A stretch of DNA of 64,000 bases from Propionigenium maris DSM 9537 (GTDB lineage Bacteria > Fusobacteriota > Fusobacteriia > Fusobacteriales > Fusobacteriaceae). The notes beneath the pieces are model-generated. The model was given only the letters and a program-made list of their open reading frames with translations. It ran no database searches and was not told the DNA's origin. Every line of letters begins with the position of its first letter. The stretch's first letter is position 1. Position numbers and translations under genes: made by a program. This document shows, piece after piece, positions 25,080-33,641 of this stretch. Where the stretch lies: contig NZ_BSDY01000003.1 in NCBI RefSeq assembly GCF_027925155.1, positions 157,072-221,071 on the forward strand, given 5' to 3'.

Positions 25080-27002
25080 ATGAATATAGATGTTTTTGGA
25101 GATATTAAAAATCCCGGCAGGTATAAATTGGATTCTGGAGTGACTTATTTTGATCTTCTGGAAAGATGCGGGGGACCTTCAAGGGGGAGAACTCCTAAGT
25201 TTGTACAGGTGGGGGGTCCCCTTGGGAGGGTCCTTCCCCTGGAAGGGATGGTAGAAGAGGTTTCCTTGGCAGGTGAGAAGCATTCCCTGCTTATGTTTAT
25301 GTCGGATCGGTCATGTCCTGTAAATTTTACAAGGTTTCTTGTGAGATATGTAAAAAGGGAGATGGGTTTAAAGCCTCCTGTAATCCTTAAATTGGAGGAG
25401 CTCTTTGAAAAGTTCACCTCCAAAGAGGTTGTAAGGGATTATATGGTAGAGGACTTCTTTAAATATCTGGAGGAACTCAGGGGCCACCAGGAGAAACCCC
25501 TTAAAAAATTAGGAGTTCTCATTGAGGAGCTCTACAAGCTATTCAAGGATGAGTTTGAGGAACACATTAGGGAGGGGTTCTGCAGAAATCTCATCTGCAG
25601 AAGGACCTTTGATGCCAGGTGTATGTCCACCTGTCCTGCCCATGTAAATGTACCAGGTTACATCCACCTCATAAGAAACAATAGGGAGCTGGAAGCATAC
25701 CAGCTCATGAGAAGAGAGAATCCTCTCCCCTTCATCTGTGGGGTTATCTGTGCAAGACCTTGTGAAACAATGTGTATGAGGGGAGAGCTGGACAGCCCAG
25801 TGGCAATAAGGGAAGTAAAGAGATACCTTGCTGATAAGTATAACGAGGTAGTGGTGGAAGACAGACTGGAGCCAAAGGGGAAAAAAGTTGCTGTCATCGG
25901 CGCGGGACCCGCAGGGCTTACAGCAGCCTACTATCTGGGTAAGACCGGCTATGATGTTCACCTCTATGAGAAAAACGACCGCCCTGGAGGTTATCTGGCT
26001 ACAGGTATTCCTGAATACAGACTCCCTCAGGAGGTAATCCACAGGGAGGTAAGCCACCTTACAGATGTGGGGGTGAATATCACATATAATTTTCAGGTGA
26101 CAAGGGAAAAGTACCTGGAACTCGCGGATAAATATGACGGGATAGTACTGAATACAGGTACTGTAGTGGGAAATAAGATAGGGCCAGATGCAGTTAATGT
26201 ATTTACCTCTGTGGAGATCCTGAGAGATGTAAAGTACCTGCAGAAAAAATTATCTCTGGGCAGGGTTGTGGTCATCGGTGGCGGAGACGTGGCCCTGGAT
26301 GCAGCCAGAACCTCCAGGAGGCTTGGATCGGAGGTAGAAGTCATCACCCTGGAAAGAAACTATAACGAGATGCCAGCATCCAAAGAGGAGATTCAGGGAG
26401 GAGTGGAAGAGGGAGTAATCCTTAGAAACGGCTGGAGATCGAAGGAGTTTATCAGGGAGGGTGACAGAGTTTCAAAAATAGTCTTTGAAAAGGTATCCCA
26501 GGTTTTCGACAGATTTGGAAGGTTTAGTATAGAGGTAACAGATGAAACTATGGAGGTGGAGTGTGACACCTTAATCTTCGCCATTGGACAATCCCCAGAC
26601 TCTGGATACCTTGAGGGTATTGAAACCGACAGAAGAGGCTTTGTAGTTGCTGGGACAGATCTCGCTACAACCGACCCAAAGGTCTTTGTCTGCGGAGATG
26701 CCTATAAGCCTGGAATAGCAGTTAAGGCAGTGGCTGAAGGAAAGAAGGCAGCCCAATCTTTGGACAGATATCTGGGAGGAGAGGGACTCTATAAGGGAAG
26801 GAAGATCGACCTTGGAGATGAAAAACCTCTAAACTGGGATATATGGAAGATCCTAAGGGAGGAGGAAGAGGAACTCTCTGTCCAGGAAAGAAGGGATAAG
26901 TTTAAGCTCATATCCAAAACCATGGAAAGGGACTCCCTCCTGAGAGAGTGTGACAGGTGTATGAGGTGCGATATAAACACCAAAGAGCCGGACATCTGCT
27001 AA
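25080..27002 (+). CDS. SLBB/GltD-like NAD(P)H oxidoreductase with Fe-S domains
   Basis: About 640 residues. Residues 1-60 form an SLBB domain as in NuoF (SGVTYFDLLERCGG). Next is a helical region like the NuoF C-terminal domain but with lost Cys ligands, then the GltD-type Fe-S domain (CRRTFDARCMSTCPAH, CGVICARPCETMC), FAD-binding VAVIGAGPAGLTAAYYLG, NAD(P)-binding VVVIGGGDVALDAAR, and a C-terminal ECDRCMRCD motif. It should pass electrons from NAD(P)H through FAD and Fe-S centres to a partner. ATG 25080 follows AGGTGAG; GTG 25074 overlaps that site. Position right after the reductive-dehalogenase-like gene implies a dedicated pair. Confidence 0.85.
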   Translation: MNIDVFGDIKNPGRYKLDSGVTYFDLLERCGGPSRGRTPKFVQVGGPLGRVLPLEGMVEEVSLAGEKHSLLMFMSDRSCPVNFTRFLVRYVKREMGLKPPVILKLEELFEKFTSKEVVRDYMVEDFFKYLEELRGHQEKPLKKLGVLIEELYKLFKDEFEEHIREGFCRNLICRRTFDARCMSTCPAHVNVPGYIHLIRNNRELEAYQLMRRENPLPFICGVICARPCETMCMRGELDSPVAIREVKRYLADKYNEVVVEDRLEPKGKKVAVIGAGPAGLTAAYYLGKTGYDVHLYEKNDRPGGYLATGIPEYRLPQEVIHREVSHLTDVGVNITYNFQVTREKYLELADKYDGIVLNTGTVVGNKIGPDAVNVFTSVEILRDVKYLQKKLSLGRVVVIGGGDVALDAARTSRRLGSEVEVITLERNYNEMPASKEEIQGGVEEGVILRNGWRSKEFIREGDRVSKIVFEKVSQVFDRFGRFSIEVTDETMEVECDTLIFAIGQSPDSGYLEGIETDRRGFVVAGTDLATTDPKVFVCGDAYKPGIAVKAVAEGKKAAQSLDRYLGGEGLYKGRKIDLGDEKPLNWDIWKILREEEEELSVQERRDKFKLISKTMERDSLLRECDRCMRCDINTKEPDIC

Positions 27003-27061
27003 AAGATATTAGAATGAGGAGAGCATGAGCTTCTCAAACCTTCAATAGTAAAAACTAAATA

Positions 27062-27093
27062 AAGAGTAGCTGCCCGCGGGCAGCTACTCTTTT
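27062..27093. terminator. Bidirectional terminator
   Basis: AGAGTAGCTGCCC-GC-GGGCAGCTACTCT, a 12-13-bp stem with T tract. Confidence 0.92.
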
Positions 27094-27131
27094 ATTTACA
27101 GATAAGTTTTTTGGGGTCTTTCCAAATGTGA

Positions 27132-28400
27132 CTAGTCATCTATCTCATGTATCTTCTTTCCCTCATGCTCATGAAAGGTTTCTCCCTTGCTCCTTCCTAT
27201 GAGCTGCTTAGAATAGATGCTGGAATGACCTGAAAACAGATAGGCTGTGACACAGGCTATTCCCACGAAAAGTTCTACCCCTGTCCCAAAGAGTTCTATC
27301 CCCATGATTGTACAGGCAAGGGGAGTGTTGGAGGCAGCTCCAAAAACAGCCACAAACCCCATACCAGCTAATACTGCCATGGGCAGAGGAATAATGAGAG
27401 AAAGGGCATTTCCCAGAGTGGCTCCTATAAAGAATAGACAGGTAACCTCCCCTCCCTTATAACCTGCACCAAGGGTGATGGCGGTAAATAATATTTTCAG
27501 AGCAAAGTCATAGGGGTTCACATGAACAACAAATGTTTCTGAGATCACATCAAGCCCCAGACCATTGTATCTCGTGGTCCCTATTATTTCAGTCAGTAAA
27601 ACTATTGCAATACCACCTATTACTGCATGAAGGGGCTTAAAAGTTGTAACCTTGCCTATAAGTCTCTTTACCTTTGAGATACTGAGGGAGAATACCTTTC
27701 CGGTAATTCCAAATAGTATCCCGGCCACACTGGCATAGAAGATGTTCAGCAGGGTAGCTTCTGGAACATCTACAATACTGTAAACTGAGTGGTGAACTCC
27801 CCACCACTTCTGGGTAACTTCATCTGCAATAATGGATGCTACAAAGGCTGGAAGGAGAGCTTCATAACTTAGTTTTCCCATGACATATACCTCTATCCCG
27901 AAGATTGCTCCTGCCAGGGGAGTTCCGAAAACAGAGCCAAATCCAGCTGCCATACCTGCTATGAGTATTATCTTTCTGTCCTTGGAGGTGAACTTAAATA
28001 TTTTTGTGAGCTGATCGGCCAGGGAAGCTCCCATCTGAAGGGCACTCCCCTCTCTACCTGCTGACCCTCCAAAGAGGTGGGTTATGACGGTTCCAAATAA
28101 GACCATGGGAGCCATCCTCAGCTGCAGGATCTTCTTAGGGGTATGAATCTGCTCCAATATTAAATTGTTTCCAGCTTCAACGGATCTACCCCAGAAGTGG
28201 TATAGGATAGCCACTGCAAACCCTCCCAGGGGAAGAAAGTAGATCAGCACTCTGTTAGCCTGCCTTACCTCTGTTGCTCTTTCCAGCAGTGTGAGAAAAA
28301 ATGCAGATGCTGTTCCAGAAAATATGCCAACCAAGCCTGCTATGAACAACCACTTCACAAGGTACTTCAAAAATATCTTTTCACTCTTAAAATTAATCAT
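27132..28400 (-). CDS. ClC-family anion channel/antiporter, possibly fluoride-type
   Basis: 422 residues, about ten helices of the ClC fold. Pore motifs: GNNLILEQIH where chloride-type proteins have GSGIPE, GREGSALQMG with the gating Glu, and AAGFGSVFGTPLAGAIFGIEV. Replacement of GSGIP by GNNLI and the GREG form resemble the CLC-F fluoride/proton antiporters; this is a recollection-based inference, not a phylogeny. No fluoride riboswitch was seen in the leader. ATG follows TAGGAGGATTTGAATAG. It appears monocistronic behind a hairpin at 28436. Confidence 0.82.
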   Translation of the reverse strand: MINFKSEKIFLKYLVKWLFIAGLVGIFSGTASAFFLTLLERATEVRQANRVLIYFLPLGGFAVAILYHFWGRSVEAGNNLILEQIHTPKKILQLRMAPMVLFGTVITHLFGGSAGREGSALQMGASLADQLTKIFKFTSKDRKIILIAGMAAGFGSVFGTPLAGAIFGIEVYVMGKLSYEALLPAFVASIIADEVTQKWWGVHHSVYSIVDVPEATLLNIFYASVAGILFGITGKVFSLSISKVKRLIGKVTTFKPLHAVIGGIAIVLLTEIIGTTRYNGLGLDVISETFVVHVNPYDFALKILFTAITLGAGYKGGEVTCLFFIGATLGNALSLIIPLPMAVLAGMGFVAVFGAASNTPLACTIMGIELFGTGVELFVGIACVTAYLFSGHSSIYSKQLIGRSKGETFHEHEGKKIHEIDD

Positions 28401-28435
28401 CTATTCAAATCCTCCTAGATAAAGATTACGCCAAA

Positions 28436-28488
28436 ACAAAAAGGCTCCTACAAAATATACTTAAAAATAAGCATATTTTGTAGAAGCC
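28436..28488 (-). terminator. Hairpin with T tract upstream of the ClC gene
   Basis: GGCTTCTACAAAATATGC and GTATATTTTGTAGGAGCC pair on the minus strand and are followed by TTTTTGTTTT. It ends the acyl-CoA synthetase transcript or attenuates read-through into the ClC gene. The rest of 28401-28710 has no gene. Confidence 0.75.
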
Positions 28489-28710
28489 ATTAGTCACAAG
28501 ACAGTTTAAAGCACTATTTGCTTTTGGAGAGCTTCATCTCCACTTCACTTTCATCAGTTTACTCCTAATGTCCTTGAAAGTCAATACAGATCTCAAAGAG
28601 AAATAGATTAAACCTCTTCCTTTAATTTTTACCAATTACAGCTATCCCTAGAGATAATTCTACAGGAAGTATCTAAATCCGAATATGACAAATGACACCT
28701 GGAAAGTTTT

Positions 28711-30399
28711 CTACGCTGTTTCCCTCTCCTCCCCCACAGACTTCAGGAGGGATCTTATCTCCTTTCTGTGAAGCTCCTTTATGGTATGTCTCCTGATCTT
28801 CATGGTTCCTGTATAGGTTCCGTTTTCAGGGTTAAAGTTGGGAAGAATGATGAAATCCTTGGGTTTCTGGTATGGGGCCAGGTGAAGGGTGTGCTCCTTG
28901 ATCTCCCGCCATATATCTTCCTTTAGAGTGGCAGGACAGTGATCTGTATACTCCTCGGGAACTGTTACGCAGGCATAGAGGTTTTTACACTTCTCCCCCA
29001 TGATCATCACATCATCGATGTAGTGGGATTTTTTTAGGATATCCTCTATATGCTCCGGGTGGATCTTCTCCCCTCCAGCAAGAACGATCATATTGCTTCT
29101 ACGTCCCTTTATATGGAGTTTTCCGTCTTCATCCAGGTATCCCACGTCTCCAGTGTGAAGCCATCCATTCTCTATCTCCTTGGCTGTACCATCCTGAAAG
29201 TTCCAGTATCCAGCCATAACACAGTCTCCCTTTACAAGGAGCTCTCCCTCTATATCCTTGGATACCTTCCCCTCATCTGAAAGGAAGGTAAAGTCTCCTC
29301 CCCCTTGAGGGGTCATCCAGTCCAGCATAGGCCCTACACTTCCTAGAGTGATCCTATCTGGGTGATCCACACTTATTATAGGGGAGCTCTCGGAAAGTCC
29401 ATATCCCTGAAGCACAGGCATTCCCATATTGTTAAAGAAGGCCTGCAGTTCTCTGTCCAGGGGAGCTCCCCCTGAAATGAAGAAACGGAAGTTCCCTCCA
29501 AAGGTCTCTCTGACCCTTCCAAAGATTGTTTTCTGAAGGACCTTCCCTATAGGAATCCTAATAGGCTTTATGGAATCCTCTACAGAGGAGGCCACTCTGT
29601 GGGCTCCTTCAAAGAGGGAACGAGCCCTACTTCCTGCACCGGAAACCTTCTTTGTAATTCCACCCTTCATTATCTCCAGAATCCTCGGTACAACCAGAAT
29701 AATAGAGGGCTCAAAGCTTGGAATATTCCTTACAAAATCTCTCTGACCTCCGGCAAAGCATACGGAAGCTCCGGTCTCCATGGGAATAATCACCTCCACT
29801 GTAAGGGCAAAGGCATGCCAGAAAGGAAGAAGGGAGTAGAAACTGTCCTCTTTGTTAATTCCCACAAAATCTATGGCACTTCTGCTGTTTACAGCCAGGT
29901 TTTTATGGGTGAGCATAACCCCCTTGGGATTTCCCGTGGAACCACTGGTATAGATGAGGGCCGCCAGATCATCTGGAGAGATCTCCTCCGCACGAAGGTC
30001 TTCCTCTACAGGGCCCCCTCCTATCTCATCAAATATGAGAACCTCTGAAAATATCTCCGCTACCTTGGACCGAAACTTTCTGCTGGTAAGTATGAGAGCA
30101 GGGGAGCTGTCTTTTATGATAAAATCCGTCTCCTCCCTTCCCAAAGACTCATTTACTGGAAGGGCAACCCCTCCCAGGGACCAGATGGCATAGAAGGCCT
30201 TTAGCTGCTCGGGAGATTTTTCCGAGATGATCCCCACCCTGTCCCCCCTCTTTATTCCAAGTTCCAGGAGGTGCTTCTGCCAGGAAACTACCCCCCTTCC
30301 AAACTCCTCATAGGTCATAACCCCCTTGGAAGTTTTTATATATGTTCTGTTATGATATTTTTTGATATTCTCTTGCAAGATGCTGCATAAACTATTCAA
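28711..30399 (-). CDS. Long-chain acyl-CoA synthetase (AMP-binding)
   Basis: 562 residues of the ANL superfamily. The P-loop-like AMP motif YTSGSTGNPKGVMLTHKN (about 150), the GYGLSESSP motif, the GWLHTGDVGYLDEDGKL hinge Asp region and the C-terminal KxxxxKIRR-type Lys (TGTMKIRRH) are all present. It activates a fatty acid to acyl-CoA via acyl-AMP in the cytosol. The start is TTG at 30399, 8 nt after AGGAGG. It stands alone; the acid used cannot be named. Confidence 0.88.
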   Translation of the reverse strand: MNSLCSILQENIKKYHNRTYIKTSKGVMTYEEFGRGVVSWQKHLLELGIKRGDRVGIISEKSPEQLKAFYAIWSLGGVALPVNESLGREETDFIIKDSSPALILTSRKFRSKVAEIFSEVLIFDEIGGGPVEEDLRAEEISPDDLAALIYTSGSTGNPKGVMLTHKNLAVNSRSAIDFVGINKEDSFYSLLPFWHAFALTVEVIIPMETGASVCFAGGQRDFVRNIPSFEPSIILVVPRILEIMKGGITKKVSGAGSRARSLFEGAHRVASSVEDSIKPIRIPIGKVLQKTIFGRVRETFGGNFRFFISGGAPLDRELQAFFNNMGMPVLQGYGLSESSPIISVDHPDRITLGSVGPMLDWMTPQGGGDFTFLSDEGKVSKDIEGELLVKGDCVMAGYWNFQDGTAKEIENGWLHTGDVGYLDEDGKLHIKGRRSNMIVLAGGEKIHPEHIEDILKKSHYIDDVMIMGEKCKNLYACVTVPEEYTDHCPATLKEDIWREIKEHTLHLAPYQKPKDFIILPNFNPENGTYTGTMKIRRHTIKELHRKEIRSLLKSVGEERETA

Positions 30400-30700
30400 A
30401 ATTCTATCCTCCTTACTATCTCTTTACATTAAATAATCTATCACAAAATTGTAATTTTATCCACCACTGAAATCACCCCATGATTAAGTCTCAGAGATTC
30501 TCAAGAGGAATCTTACTTTACAAAAATAAAAAGAGAGAGAATTAAGGTCGGAGGAAGATATTCCTAATGGAGGGATATCTTAAAATAAATCCTTTGCAGC
30601 TTTTCCCTTTACTCTCTCTGCTCTATAAACCCGGAATAATAATGGTCCAGAAGTTAGTTATTTAGCCGATCCTTCTCAGGTCGAAAAATCTTTTTGAAAA
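30400..30700. other. Intergenic region left of the MarR operator
   Basis: No coding region with a credible start. An imperfect 11-bp hairpin (AAGATATTCCT-AATGG-AGGGATATCTT) lies at about 30553-30580. The remainder is AT-rich. Confidence 0.5.
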
Positions 30701-30749
30701 AGTTGACCTACCAACTAATACCGTGTATAATATTGATGGTAGGCCAACT
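30701..30749 (+). promoter_or_regulatory. Promoter with two MarR-type operators
   Basis: TTGACC (30703-30708), 17 bp, TATAAT (30726-30731). AGTTGACCTACCAACT (30701-30716) covers the -35, and ATGGTAGGCCAACT (30736-30749, inverted form of the same site) covers the start of transcription. This double operator should allow tight repression of the gene at 30933. Confidence 0.75.
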
Positions 30750-30932
30750 AACTTGACGGAGATGTTTTCTTTTACGAAAAGGTAATAGAGCTTCTTGCAC
30801 CCTTTAACTTTATTGAAAAGAGGCATAACTTAATAATCAAGGCTAGGAGAACTGTTAGATATATGAGGAATAATTATTCAGTTCAATAGGAATTATATAT
30901 AACTAAAATAATAGATATGTGGAGGTAATAAT

Positions 30933-31613
30933 TTGAGTAGAAGGATACAAGTAATCAGAAATACTCTTCAACTTATATTTTTGGGTTTATTGTTGTTGGG
31001 GCTATACATGAAGTTCAAGGTAGTTTTTATTGCGCTACTCCCCCTCTCCCTTCTGACAGGAAACTTTTTCTGTGGATGGCTGTGCCCCTACGGAGCCGCC
31101 CAGGAGTTTTTCGGAGCTCTGGGGAAGAGGATTTTTAAAAGGAAGTATAGAATGCCGGAAGATATTCAAAATTACCTTCAATATTCCAGGTATATCCTTG
31201 CGATCCTTGCTCTCGCAGGCTTAGGTACGATATTTTTAGAAGATGTTAACAGCTATAAGGTATTTATGACTGCAGGAACCGATCTCTCCACTATAGTGGT
31301 TTCTCTCTCTGTGGTTGTCATGATAGGTTTTCTATTTATCTCCATGTTATTTGAAAGGCCCTTCTGTAACTACCTGTGTATAGAAGCAACCAAGTATGGT
31401 ATTGCAAGCCTTACCAGAGTTTTTACCATCAAAAGAAGGAAAGATAGCTGTATAAACTGCAAGAGGTGCAATGGAGCATGTCCCATGAATATCTCCATCT
31501 CCCATGTAGATAGTGTGAGAAATGCCCAGTGCATCAACTGCTTTGAGTGTATAACTGCCTGCCCTAAAAGGGATACCCTTTCCTATGGAAGGGTTAAGGG
31601 AAGGAAGGAGTAG
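30933..31613 (+). CDS. NapH/CcoG-like membrane 4Fe-4S protein
   Basis: 226 residues with about four transmembrane helices. It has a GNFFCGWLCPYGAAQEFFG motif after the first helices, as in NapH/NosR/CcoG polyferredoxin membrane proteins, and two C-terminal 4Fe-4S motifs (CINCKRCNGACPMN and CINCFECITACPKR). It should relay electrons at the inner membrane; the partner enzyme is not encoded beside it. The start is TTG at 30933 after GGAGGTAATAAT. It is controlled by the double MarR operator at 30701 and followed by marR, so redox or xenobiotic-linked regulation is likely. Confidence 0.85.
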   Translation: MSRRIQVIRNTLQLIFLGLLLLGLYMKFKVVFIALLPLSLLTGNFFCGWLCPYGAAQEFFGALGKRIFKRKYRMPEDIQNYLQYSRYILAILALAGLGTIFLEDVNSYKVFMTAGTDLSTIVVSLSVVVMIGFLFISMLFERPFCNYLCIEATKYGIASLTRVFTIKRRKDSCINCKRCNGACPMNISISHVDSVRNAQCINCFECITACPKRDTLSYGRVKGRKE

Positions 31614-31652
31614 CTCATCCCAATTTTAGAGCTCCCTTTAATTTTGTGGAAT

Positions 31653-31699
31653 TTGACATGACAAGCTATCCCTGTTATAATTTAGTTGATCTACCAACT
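31653..31699 (+). promoter_or_regulatory. Promoter and operator of marR
   Basis: Textbook promoter TTGACA (31653-31658), 17 bp, TATAAT (31676-31681), followed at once by AGTTGATCTACCAACT (31684-31699). This position implies autorepression. Confidence 0.8.
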
Positions 31700-31718
31700 A
31701 TTTTAAAAGGGTGATTTT

Positions 31719-32144
31719 ATGAAATTAACAGATCTAATTGGAACGAGTTTACTATACACCGCCAAGGAGCTTAAATGGTATATGGAAAAAAATACAATTT
31801 CCGAGCTTTCAGGAAGCGGACAGATGCCTCTCTTAGTAACTATAAGGGAGGAGAGGGGGATCAGCCAAAAAGATCTCGCGGAGAAACTAAAGAAGGATAA
31901 GACAACTATAGCTAAAGCCATTAAACGAATGGAAAGTGCTGGATATATTGAAAGAAGAAGAGGCGAGATCGATAAGAGGGTCTATAAGCTCTATCTTACC
32001 CCCAAGGGTGAGGAGGTATACCCAAAAGTAGTGGAATATCTGGGAGAAATAGAAGCTAAGCTGGATAAAGCCTTTACTCAGAATGAAAAGGAACAGTTCC
32101 TATCCTTTTTAGAGAAGGTAAGGAATACAATCACTGAGGATTAG
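31719..32144 (+). CDS. MarR-family transcriptional regulator
   Basis: 141 residues: a winged helix-turn-helix flanked by dimerisation helices, the usual MarR layout. The DNA-binding region ISQKDLAEKLKKDKTTIAKAIKRM and the wing RRRGEIDKRVYKLYLTPKG are clear. ATG follows AAAGGGTGATTTT. Four matching AGTTGRYYTACCAACT-type sites surround it, in front of the polyferredoxin gene (two), itself and the Crp/Fnr gene at 32294, giving a compact local regulon. The ligand is unknown. Confidence 0.9.
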   Translation: MKLTDLIGTSLLYTAKELKWYMEKNTISELSGSGQMPLLVTIREERGISQKDLAEKLKKDKTTIAKAIKRMESAGYIERRRGEIDKRVYKLYLTPKGEEVYPKVVEYLGEIEAKLDKAFTQNEKEQFLSFLEKVRNTITED

Positions 32145-32179
32145 CAGTTAAATAGGTAAAGAAGGTATTCATTATTTGA

Positions 32180-32220
32180 GATATCTTGCGGAACCTTTCG
32201 CAAGATATTTTTTATTTTTT
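32180..32220 (+). terminator. Intrinsic terminator after marR
   Basis: ATATCTTGCG-GAACCTT-TCGCAAGATAT stem followed by a T tract. Confidence 0.88.
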
Positions 32221-32221
32221 T

Positions 32222-32237
32222 AGTTGGTTTACCAACT
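32222..32237. promoter_or_regulatory. Fourth MarR operator
   Basis: AGTTGGTTTACCAACT, a perfect 16-bp palindrome and the best match to the set, 56 bp before the Crp/Fnr gene at 32294. Confidence 0.7.
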
Positions 32238-32293
32238 TATTGTAGTAGGGTTTTTATAGATTATTTTCAAGAGATGAAGGGTGAGATAGAAGG

Positions 32294-32956
32294 ATGACTA
32301 AAGCAGAAATATTGTATGAAGTAAATTTAAAGGAGCTCATAGGAACTCCCTTTGAGGATATGATTACTGTCTCCCAGATGAAGAAGGGAGAATTTAACTT
32401 TCACGAAAATGTACGAAGCTTCAATGCATGCTATCTGATGGAGGGACATATCCAGCGTATAATATATACTCCTGAGGGGGGTGAGTTCTATATGGACCTC
32501 TTTGAAGGAGAGATCTCAGGAGCCAACTACTCCTTTTCCAAAAGGTTAGGACGTAGCGGGGAGGTCTTTGATATGGATGTAGTAGCAAAGGAGGACTCCA
32601 AGATTGCCTACCTACCCCTGGAGAAGATTATGGACCTTCAATTTAATGGAAAGAGTAGAGTTCTTGAAAAACTTATAATGATGAGTGTAGAGGAGTACTT
32701 TGAAAAAGCAAAGTATCTAATCCTTAAAAATGTATTCTCAGATGAAGAGTTCTTTATAAATTACCTGGAAAAGAATAAAACCATTAATACAGGAAGAACC
32801 AAAGAATTATCTGAGCTGTTAAATATAAAGGTAAGAAGCATCCAGAGGTTTATAAAGAAGCTTCAGGATCAGGAGATCATAGAAAAAGTTCAGGGAAAGA
32901 TACGAATAGTAGACCAGGTTAAGCTGGAGGAGTATAAGAAAAGGTTTGATAGGTAG
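32294..32956 (+). CDS. Crp/Fnr-superfamily regulator (third of three)
   Basis: 220 residues: effector beta-roll (about 25-115), dimer helix and C-terminal winged HTH (TGRTKELSELLNIKVRSIQRF). There is no Cys cluster. It resembles the proteins at 21910 and 22812 in layout and in the HTH (LNIKVRSIQR against LNMDIRTMQR). A MarR operator in its promoter suggests a cascade in which MarR controls this regulator. Its own target site is unknown; TGACAGCKGTCA is one candidate. Confidence 0.8.
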   Translation: MTKAEILYEVNLKELIGTPFEDMITVSQMKKGEFNFHENVRSFNACYLMEGHIQRIIYTPEGGEFYMDLFEGEISGANYSFSKRLGRSGEVFDMDVVAKEDSKIAYLPLEKIMDLQFNGKSRVLEKLIMMSVEEYFEKAKYLILKNVFSDEEFFINYLEKNKTINTGRTKELSELLNIKVRSIQRFIKKLQDQEIIEKVQGKIRIVDQVKLEEYKKRFDR

Positions 32957-33100
32957 AAGGATTAGCAGAGTTTTAGGTGGAACAACTATTAAAATGTTAC
33001 CTATAGCTGAATAGGATTTAATAAAAAGAAGATGAGTATTTCACTGATTGCTACCTAAGCTTTCTATAGGTAAAGGCAGTCATGAATCATAGATAAAAGA

Positions 33101-33139
33101 TCTCTTCTCTTCAGAACTTCCTGAAGAGGAGAGTTTTTT
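33101..33139 (+). terminator. Intrinsic terminator
   Basis: CTCTTCAG-AACTTC-CTGAAGAG stem, extended by CTCT/AGAG pairs, then seven Ts. Confidence 0.9.
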
Positions 33140-33290
33140 TATTTTTAATATTTGAGTCTCCATCCAGGATACTTTTACGACCTTGAAAAATACGTAAATT
33201 AAGTGATGCATAAGCCACAGTTTTTATTCGATGGAGCTGGTATTCTAAAGGGATAAAGATTGTTTTAATACCCTATGAGGAGGTGAGGAT

Positions 33291-33386
33291 ATGGAGAATA
33301 AGTGCTGCAGATGCAGTTACAGGGAGGCTAGGTGGTGCCACCTCTATTCGATAAACCTAGAGGAGGCCAGTGAAATATGTAATTAA
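33291..33386 (+). CDS. 31-residue cysteine-rich small protein
   Basis: A short frame of 32 codons starting with ATG 33291, preceded by GAGGAGGTGAGGAT, one of the better ribosome binding sites in the window. The product has five Cys in 31 residues: MENKCCRCSYREARWCHLYS, then a helical, Glu-rich tail and Cys30. C5/C6/C8 plus C16-H17 could bind a metal. It lies after a terminator and before the RpiR locus, as its own small unit. No family is recognised; small-protein status rests on the ribosome binding site and composition. Confidence 0.5.
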   Translation: MENKCCRCSYREARWCHLYSINLEEASEICN

Positions 33387-33641
33387 TCCCCATTATTAAA
33401 GTAACTCTTAATAGGTCTTCAACTTCAATTGAAACTTTTTTATAAAGTAATCAGAAGTATGAAACTAAAGTTTCATCAACAGATCATACCATTCCCTTAG
33501 TTTTTATTGAAAAAATAGTTTCAAAGTCCCGAAAATTTTGTTACTATTATTTTATAAAAATAACTTTTGAACCTTTTTCTGAAAAAAAAGTTTCAAAAAC
33601 GGTTGACTTAAGAAAAAAAAGTTGCTAATATGGTGGTGGAT
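33387..33641. other. Regulatory intergenic region upstream of rpiR
   Basis: Very AT-rich. It holds the palindrome at 33459-33476 and several GTTTC/GAAAC half-sites: GAAACT at 33431, GTTTCAAAG near 33528 and GTTTCAAAAAC near 33590. Confidence 0.5.
33459..33476. promoter_or_regulatory. Operator candidate ATGAAACT-AA-AGTTTCAT
   Basis: A perfect palindrome with 8-bp arms. The GAAAC/GTTTC half-sites recur nearby. RpiR-family operators commonly have TGAAA/TTTCA arms, so binding by the protein at 33642 is likely. Confidence 0.55.

Noticed and set aside
28401-28500. Possible fluoride riboswitch before the ClC gene
   Set aside because: The hairpin present is a plain terminator; no GGCGATGG/CTGATG-type fluoride motif was found.
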